From positions 310,001-374,000 of the forward strand of contig NBAY01000010.1 in the NCBI GenBank assembly GCA_002794775.1: a stretch of 64,000 nucleotides of DNA, written 5' to 3'. The notes beneath the pieces are model-generated. The model did no database searches. It saw only the letters and a list, made by a program, of their open reading frames with translations, and was not told where the DNA came from. Of the stretch, positions 58,005 to 64,000 are shown one piece after another. Every line of letters starts with the position of its first letter. Positions within the stretch are counted from its first letter, which is position 1. The translations under genes and the position numbers were made by a program. Source of the DNA: Porodaedalea pini (lineage: Eukaryota > Basidiomycota > Agaricomycetes > Hymenochaetales > Hymenochaetaceae).

Positions 58005-58408
58005 TCTTCACAAGATCCTGCCTCCGATCGAAGGAAGCAAGGAGAGCAAAGTACCACCGAAGGAGATTGTGAAGAAGGCGGAGGCACTGTGGGGAAGGGG
58101 TGTTCACGAGGAGTTGAAGGGTACAATGTACTACACATGAATGTGACGCTTGCGAGTCAATATGGTTTCCATGATCAAAGAGTGGACGAGTTTGTGTACA
58201 AATAGTACGAATAGCATGGCTGATTGTGTGCCATTGAATAGCTGCTGACAGTGAAAGCCGTAGCAGAGCGTGAAAAATATGTACTTATTTGGTCATATCT
58301 GAGTATCACGAATTGCGGCGACGACTTGTCTCACTCCTGCTACCTCAACACATACTCGGCCTTGAAGCTTCAGACACAGCTCAAGACTTTCTCCTACTCA
58401 TTCTCATC

Positions 58409-59624
58409 ATGTCCTCACACTGTGCTTTTGATCTGCCTGTGGATGCTTTTCAGCTCAAAGCCGCAAACCTCGAGCAGCTCAAACTCTGGGCCCGTGCGAT
58501 CAATGAGGAATCGCTCCAGATCAGTGGGATCAAGGCCATCAAGAGCCTTTCTGTCAGGAAGGAGGTTCTCTGCCAGGCACTAGCCACCCATCTAAAGATA
58601 GATCTCTCGGCTTCTCTAGCCATGAGTCTGTCAGAGGATGCTGGTGAAGTGAAGCCACTCCTTGATCCCACCCAGCAGCAGATTCAGGACAGGCAGTATG
58701 ATCTGATGCTCTCTGGATATGAGAAATGGGATAATCAGGAGCCATATGCATTTGGAAACAAAGGTGAGTAACTTGAGCGCCTTCTTGAAACAAAAACAAA
58801 CCTCATTCTATTTTATTTAGATGAGCCTGTCACTGCAGCAGGCAATCCTGACATGGAAGCCCTTGATGCCACTCAGCTCCTTCAGTCTGGGGGGGGGCCT
58901 ATCAGTATCTCTACATCTCCTCCTGTGCCCATCTCAACACCTAGGGCCTCATCATCCCTCCCTACTTCAGCCTCATCCTCTCAGCTGTCCTCTGCACTGA
59001 GAATGGATGTCAGTGATCTTGACAAGGCAAAGGGGTTGATGGCAGTAATCCAGCAGGGCATCTCAGGCCAGATTGACTTCTACAAAAAGCACTTTTGATC
59101 CATGGGACCTGAGCCATGGAAACGTGTCAAGATGAAGATTTTACATCGCAAGTAAGTGCTGATTTATTCTAGCTATTTTTTTTAAATATATTTAATTTAC
59201 TTACTTTATCTTTTCTAGAAAAGTCTATGATGCCTATGTCAATGACTTTTCCAGTGATATGGACCGCTTCACCAGGTTCTTCAAGCGCGATTTAACAAAG
59301 ACCACTGGTCCAGGAGGATGGAACCCTACAGAGGATGATGGGCTCTTCTCATTTAATGAAGTTGCTGATTTCATGATTTGATATTGCAACAGTGCAATTG
59401 TGGAGGAAAAGACAAAGGCATATTATCTGGAGGGAAGATGGCAGGAGGTTTGGGGGGAGAAGAATAATTTTGAGGTTTGGGAAGCTCTTTGGCAGGAGCG
59501 CATTGCGCTTGAGAAGAGAGATGCAAAGTACTTTGAAAATGGTGAGTTTTCTCAAGCAAAGTGGGATAAGGCATTTCCAAAGGGTCACTGGTACTGGATT
59601 GGTAAGAAAATTGCTAGTAGATAG
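58409..59624 (+). pseudogene. SAP-like transposon-associated gene with two in-frame TGA
   Basis: Starts at the ATG at 58409 (MSSHCAFDLPVDAFQLKAAN). An N-terminal helical segment (LKLWARAINEESLQISGIKA, then IKSLSVRKEVLCQALATHL) has the spacing of a SAP-like DNA-binding module. After an intron (about 58765-58821) come a Ser/Pro-rich stretch and KAKGLMAVIQQGISGQIDFY. A TGA at 59096 follows HF, and the frame continues open (SMGPEPWKRVKMKILHRK) to a donor. The next exon reads KVYDAYVNDFSSDMDRFTRF and meets a second TGA at 59379 after DFMI, then opens again through EGRWQEVWGEKNNFEVWEAL. It ends at TAG 59622. Function unknown; it faces a recombinase-like gene, so it may belong to the same element. 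Confidence 0.6.
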
Positions 59625-59723
59625 AAGTGACTTGAAAGAGTTATTGTACAAGAACTATCAATTATATAAACAAGTGGTTGAATTACATATGTCAATATAG
59701 TAATCTATCCAGAAGCAAGACAA

Positions 59724-60186
59724 CTAGAGAGAGATGCACTGATGCTTAGCAAGAGGGAGCCCTACTTTGTCATAGTCTGCTACAAAGTCATGGTTATCCT
59801 CAGGAGAAAAGAAATAGCGATACATTGTCACTGCCTCCTGCTGAGACCAGCCACCCCAAGCAGCAACCATATCAGGAGTCCAGCCTCTGTACTTCATCCA
59901 AAACTGGCATCCACCTTGACAAAAGGAATGAGTTCCAAATGCAGCCCATCTCTTATAGAGAAGAGACTAAAGATCCTTGTTGAGCATGCGACTGAGAGTT
60001 GAGGAAATCTGAAAAAGACAGTGAGTAGAATAAAAGAAAAGAGAGAAAAAGAAATACCAATTGTTTTGAAGGATCAACTTTTCCTGTGTTATCAACAGCC
60101 AGGAAAAGTAACTTCACATCAAGTTCGTTCATCAGAGAGACCGAAAAGTGGTTAGATCGGTTCTTGAACATGAACCGATCTAACAT
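59724..60186 (-). pseudogene. Tyrosine-recombinase-like C-terminal region
   Basis: On the minus strand the frame reads YKRWAAFGTHSF, then CQGGCQFWMKYRGWTPDMVA, AWGGWSQQEAVTMYRYFFSP, and ends KHQCISL with TAG at 59724. The H-x-F-R-x-G-G ... W ... WGGW ... RY layout is that of the C-terminal catalytic part of tyrosine recombinases found in basidiomycete mobile elements. The Arg after HSF is Cys here (TGT, one C-to-T step from CGT). An intron whose acceptor is CTTTAG precedes SLLYKRW, joined to an exon with MNELDVKLLFLAVDNTGKVD (up to 60186). The 5' part with the first catalytic Arg is not identified. Confidence 0.5.
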
Positions 60187-60515
60187 TTTTTAAATTCCAA
60201 CTACATGTAACACATCTTGAATGGATCATAATAAAGTATGTGAAGTGCCCAATGTCCAAATTCGAGCAATGTGAGATCTGTTCAAACAGAAACGGATCTC
60301 CATAGAAAGAAAAGAAAAGAAAAGAAATAAAACCTCACTGCAGAGAGTGTTAAACATTCTATGCTTTGAACAGTTCTTAAGAAATCAATGATGTGTGATC
60401 CGTTCAAATGAGAACGGATCATGATAGAAACAAAAGTAAGAGAAAATAAGAGAAAAGACCTTCACTGAGAATCTTTACCGTTCTCTGCTTGAACGGTTCT
60501 ATTAAATCAATATAT
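60151..60515. repeat. About 122-bp tandem repeat, each unit with a hairpin
   Basis: Three short perfect or near-perfect palindromes recur at 60151-60184, 60273-60300 and 60396-60421, that is, every 122-123 bases. Their arms share GATCxGTT(C) and its reverse complement. The sequence following the second and third is clearly related: GATAGAAA/CATAGAAA purine tracts, CCTCACTG/CTTCACTG, then TTTGAACAGTTCTTAAGAAA versus TTGAACGGTTCTATTAAATC. The first unit is more diverged and its hairpin overlaps the recombinase-like exon. Confidence 0.75.
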
Positions 60516-60612
60516 GTGGGATTAGAGAAATGATAATGAGAGGGTCAATGATACAAACATAGTCAAGCTAAAAAAAATGGCACCAAACCATGTGAATGTA
60601 ATGCCATTCATT

Positions 60613-62515
60613 TTACTTCCTATGCTTCTTGTTCTTCACTGAGACCAGCAGGTCAAGATCCAACCTCTGCCTGTATGAAAAGCTCAGCCTTTTCTGTGTA
60701 ATTGATAAGTTAAAAAGATACTTACGGTTTAATAATGTTGCGAGTGCTCTTCCGCTGAGCATTAGATATCGAAGCCTCTTCCACACGGGTCTTCTTTGAT
60801 GGTCTTTCAGTAGACTGCTAAGAGGTAGTAGCTCCAATTTCTGCATGCCGCTTCTTTGACTTCTTGACAGACTCAATGTTGTGTCTATCCTCATGCACCG
60901 TAAGAACTTGAATATTGTCGCTGACGTACTCAGGAGGTTCCATAGCAACTGGAGAAGAAACTGAACTTGCTGCATCCCCAGAGTCGGTTGTATTGAGATT
61001 GTCGGCACCAGGCTTTTCTGTACATTCCAGAACAGAGTCTTGAGTCTGATGCTGAGATGTGCCCTGTGGCGAAGAATCAGAATAATTGTTGTCCACATCA
61101 GTCGCTTTGTTAATGCTCAAAGTCGGGACCTGCGAAGAACTTGAGCTTGGTATGACCGGCATCACAGTGCAAAGTGTTTCATCCTCTGGAATGGCTGGCA
61201 TTTCTTTTTGCACGGATGCCACAGGGAGAGGGATGGGAGTGTTGTCGATAACATCAGAACCGGTCATGGACGATTCACCGTCAGTCTCGCCACTCGAGGC
61301 CATATAATTACTCTGAGAGTAAGGCGATTCCTTCGCTGTGGATTATTGGTGATGCAGATAAACAGTAAGCAAGAAAGACAAGAGTCGTATACATTTTAAT
61401 ACTCACTTTCTCCAAACGCCTCCTTTGCAAATGACTTCCAGGCTTTCGATATTTTTCCTCTCTTATAGTATTTACTATTGTAGAACAAATTCCCTTCAAA
61501 ATTTGTATGAAGACTGTAGATCATATAAGCAATTGACATCACAGAGCAATATAAAGTCTAACATACCTATCCACAGTGATCTTGCCACTTGGAGAGCGGA
61601 ACGCATACTGTATGTGAAAAATGGCATCTCCCACAGACCAGCTACTATTATGGCCACACAACCCAGTCATGAGATGCTGCAATACATCAGGAGCCTTGTT
61701 CTGATTCCTAAACAAAATTGCGTCAGTTCAAATGTTCAAAGACTTTATGAAAGCAACATACTCTTCTATGGCATCATCATCTACATTACCTTCAACCGCA
61801 ATCCTAGCATTCTCTGCAGAAGCCCGCATTTCATACTCATACTTCTCCATTTGAGATAGCGCATCATACACCTCCTTCTGAACGATGGATGACAGTCCTT
61901 GATTGTTCTTTTTCCCATACTCGCGTGATGCTGTCAGTTCTGCAGTGCGCTCTTTGATAAGATCTTTATGTTTGCAAATGAATAACGCTCTGCCGGTAAT
62001 AGTATGCTCCTTTTCAAAGAAGTTCGCAATCACGTCACAGTCCTTCTCAGATACAGTCTTGATGACTTTACCTGGACAGCCCTTGCATTTCTCATTCGAA
62101 AGGTAACATATTGCTCTCTACAAATACATTAGTATTTATGAAATGAAAGCTTGAGAAAGAAACAGCGCACCTCTCTATGGAAGTTGAGTTCATTCTTTGG
62201 GAAATTGAACTTTTTCACATACTCTTCCACAAGCGATGCCTTGAATGACAGTACGGCTGGGTTGTGTGCCTTATGATGCGGAAGATTATAGAAGAGCGGG
62301 ACATTCTTGTTCAGCCATGTCTTCTGTTCTTCAGTAAACTTTACTCGGTTTCCTTTTTTCTTTCTGAACTCTGCAATCGACTCCGTGGTTGACAGTATGT
62401 GTACATCAGAGGAATCTCCTGATTTGTTTGCCATGTTTGCCATGTTTGCATCCTTGGACTTTGGTGCCGCATGAATAGGAAGCGTAGTCTGCTTGAGATT
62501 TGCTTTTGAGGACAT
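60613..62515 (-). pseudogene. Orphan repeat-associated gene with one TAG in frame
   Basis: About 550 residues in six exons. Starts at the ATG at 62515 (MSSKANLKQTTLPIHAAPKS). Blocks: RVKFTEEQKTWLNKNVPLFY, CYLSNEKCKGCPGKVIKTVS (two cysteine pairs), FEKEHTITGRALFICKHKDL, then AIEER NQNKAPDVLQHLMTGLCGHN and SWSVGDAIFHIQYAFRSPSG. Next come NSKYYKRGKISKAWKSFAKE and a Ser/Pro/Thr-rich tail. A TAG at 60818 (after ATTS) interrupts it, but the frame continues open (QSTERPSKKTRVEEASISNA) into a last exon ending KNKKHRK, TAA 60613. One CAG-to-TAG change would explain it. The EAxFHIQYAF-type segment recalls an abundant agaricomycete orphan family near repeats; no function is known to me. If the TAG is a true end, a shorter protein remains. 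Confidence 0.6.
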
Positions 62516-62907
62516 GTTAAAATGTTGAAGACCTAGTAAGGATAGAAAAGTGGGAAGACAATGTGGTCAGCCAAAAGACACAGTATATAAGGCTGAAACT
62601 ACTGCTTACTTGTGAAGCACATTGTAAAAGCATAAACCACTTAGTGGACCACAATTTTATGGCCCAAACACAAGAACAGCACTTGCTCACCTTATCATGT
62701 CGGCATTGTTTTGTACGAGCTAATTTCCCTGGTCCAAGCACTGATGGGGCCTAAGCACATGGGCCTGGCTCGTGATGAGCTTGGACATCAAGTCTACGAT
62801 GATAGAATATCTTGGGAGACACATAGTGATCGTATCCATTCATTTCAACCAAAACAAGTGCTCCAGGCGCTGCACAAAACGTTCCTGAGATTAATTCTAC
62901 AGCTATT
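62516..62907. other. Spacer, nothing recognised
   Basis: About 390 bases between two minus-strand orphan genes; only short frames. Confidence 0.35.
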
Positions 62908-63750
62908 CTACTTCCTGTAGCATGCCTTCTTGCCATTCCTCTTACTTGTTTCCTTGTCCATGGATGTTGTACAAGGCCATTTTTGAGCAAGTGGACTAGA
63001 CAAGTGTCCGTCATCCTCGTCTGATGAGCTGATCTCGATAACACCCAGGTCCTTCGATGGACCTGCTTCATTTGAAGTCGATCTGGAGGCCTTCAGCTGC
63101 AGCGTGGTCTTCAATGAAGCCTTGACCTCACACATAAAGGTTTGCGGGCTCGGTGGAGAAGAACTCCCAGTCGCCAAAGGTGATGAAAAGAAGGGTCGTG
63201 TATTTCCCTTCGCAGCCATGGCCGCCCTTTTCGGTGTCTTCGATGTCTTCGGTGTCGTGCCATCAAGCAGCTTCTTAAGTACCTCACCTGTGGCCGGCAG
63301 ACTTGTCACTGGCACCGTAGATGGTGCAATTGGAGTGATCGAGGACCTGGTGGGTGTTTTGCAAATCAGAGAAGACTTCGAGATGTGGTCAGACGAGAAC
63401 ATGGACTTGCACGTCTTGCCGGCCGGAGAAGACTTCGACAGTCCACCAGCCTGGGTGGGACTCTTGTCAAAGTCAGAGTCAGAGTCGGAGTCAGACTTGC
63501 CATCAAAGCTACGGGATGCTAGCTCAGCCAGTTTCTGAGTGGTCTTCTTTTGATAGCCATACGGGACAAGCTCTTTCAAGAGCTTCCTGTTCATGCTCCA
63601 AGCTGCTTTCCCAATGATTGCAGGAGGTTCCAATTCTAAGATGTCGTGAATGCAGGCAGCCCTCGTCACATCATTCATTTGTACGCCTTTGAGCGGTTTC
63701 TGATGAAAATACCTATTTGCCTTGCACTGTATACTTGGGTGAGCAAACAA
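62908..63750 (-). CDS. Orphan Ser-rich protein, 5' end not resolved
   Basis: An open frame of 280 codons ending at 62908. Its first part (CKANRYFHQKPLKGVQMNDV, then AACIHDILELEPPAIIGKAA and WSMNRKLLKELVPYGYQKKT) looks globular. The rest is Ser/Pro/Lys-rich with an acidic SDSDSDSDFDK run and a short IEISSSDEDDG motif that resembles a SUMO-interaction site. It ends in GKKACYRK. There is no ATG at the frame start (it begins with TTG); the first ATG is at 63678 (MNDVTRAAC), so a 5' exon is probably missing, perhaps in the last 250 bases or beyond the window. No family recognised. Confidence 0.45.
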   Translation of the reverse strand: MFAHPSIQCKANRYFHQKPLKGVQMNDVTRAACIHDILELEPPAIIGKAAWSMNRKLLKELVPYGYQKKTTQKLAELASRSFDGKSDSDSDSDFDKSPTQAGGLSKSSPAGKTCKSMFSSDHISKSSLICKTPTRSSITPIAPSTVPVTSLPATGEVLKKLLDGTTPKTSKTPKRAAMAAKGNTRPFFSSPLATGSSSPPSPQTFMCEVKASLKTTLQLKASRSTSNEAGPSKDLGVIEISSSDEDDGHLSSPLAQKWPCTTSMDKETSKRNGKKACYRK

Positions 63751-64000
63751 AGTAGGATAGCAATGAAAACAGATGCACTTGCAGAAACAAAAGACCCAGA
63801 TTTTGTCTTTCCACTTCTCTGAGACAGAGACAAATCTTGTGGTGTCAGTCGCAACCGAGTTTACGGCACTCGGAGACCATCATTGCAAACGCGCAGCTGA
63901 TATCTGTTTGAGGAGGAAGATGAGATTGCAGAATTCGAGCAACTCAAGCATCTGAATTGCGAGGCGTGAGTTCTGCAGTAGGATAGATACGCATAGCTTG
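63751..64000. other. Right edge, nothing recognised
   Basis: The last 250 bases hold no clear exon; a start exon for the orphan gene may lie here or outside the window. Confidence 0.3.

Larger units (their letters stand above)
55912..58140 (+). pseudogene. Argonaute (PAZ-PIWI) pseudogene
   Basis: Domain order follows fungal Argonautes. The ArgoL1 part is GLAVVNGFSATVRPVYKLLA and NVNTCMSAFYVP. The PAZ end is DDLPVVNTGTKDKDVFVPAE and ICRIEVGSVFAGEL. The L2 region is NAQTLTVKGLRLLGFESNTP and ASFGIKTSLDMAVV. MID/PIWI blocks are AQLTHLAVLVLRDGG, NLALKLNAKLGGLNHTLES and GMDITHPGAG (first catalytic Asp). Then come YKPKVTFVICGKGHCTRFYL and the C-terminus KAEALWGRGVHEELKGTMYY with a TGA at 58138. The N-domain is missing. 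Frameshifts are seen near 56410 (before the PAZ HADDLP), near 57082 (GGC TAA after HIYAG) and at 57564. The second catalytic Asp reads Gly (FHGGVS). Two fold-back inversions and tandem duplications disrupt the rest. It could not make a slicing Argonaute. Confidence 0.85.

Overview
This window is nuclear DNA from a filamentous fungus, almost certainly a basidiomycete of the Agaricomycetes. The genes are cut by many 50-60 bp GT..AG introns and tiny exons. The families are typical of mushroom-forming fungi: DUF6533-type seven-helix proteins, an expanded-type P450, an LEA-like membrane protein, serine-rich orphan membrane proteins and decayed transposons. No rRNA, tRNA or CRISPR was found. Exon joins were made by eye from splice signals and reading frame.

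Left arm (1-24.9 kb), mostly conserved housekeeping genes: Aurora kinase (2.0-3.6 kb, minus), a SUN-domain ER protein of the Slp1 type (4.0-7.0, minus), an FMN-dependent alpha-hydroxy acid oxidase (7.2-8.8, minus), two nested TA-flanked MITEs (9.3-10.5), a tetraspanin (10.6-12.5, minus), V-ATPase proteolipid subunit c (13.5-14.5, minus), thioredoxin reductase (16.1-17.2, plus), the Alg11 mannosyltransferase (17.4-19.4, plus), a cytochrome P450 (20.0-22.3, minus) and an agaricomycete membrane protein with a long acidic N-terminus (23.6-24.9, plus).

Middle (25-49.6 kb): a convergent pair of DUF6533-type membrane proteins (25.9-29.6), a serine-rich membrane protein (30.7-33.4, minus), a GH20 beta-hexosaminidase (33.8-36.2, minus), a large WDR7/rabconnectin-3-beta-like WD40 protein (36.5-41.7, minus), a coiled-coil protein divergently transcribed from it (41.9-43.3, plus), two single-pass membrane proteins that share an intron position (44.3-44.9 and 46.2-47.4, plus) and an LEA_2-like membrane protein (48.2-49.6, plus). 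WDR7-type proteins regulate the V-ATPase in animals, so both a V-ATPase subunit and a possible regulator are present, but they lie 22 kb apart.

Right arm (50-64 kb), a graveyard of mobile and accessory DNA: a Tc1/mariner-type transposase with four in-frame TGA codons and nothing else wrong, a scrap of a second copy, an orphan 623-residue protein beside a coiled-coil protein, a decayed Argonaute gene carrying two perfect fold-back inversions and short tandem duplications, a SAP-like gene facing a tyrosine-recombinase-like gene, a roughly 122-bp tandem repeat whose units each contain a hairpin, and repeat-associated orphan genes. Nearly all nonsense changes here look like C-to-T changes (CGA to TGA, CAG to TAG), which points to cytosine deamination.
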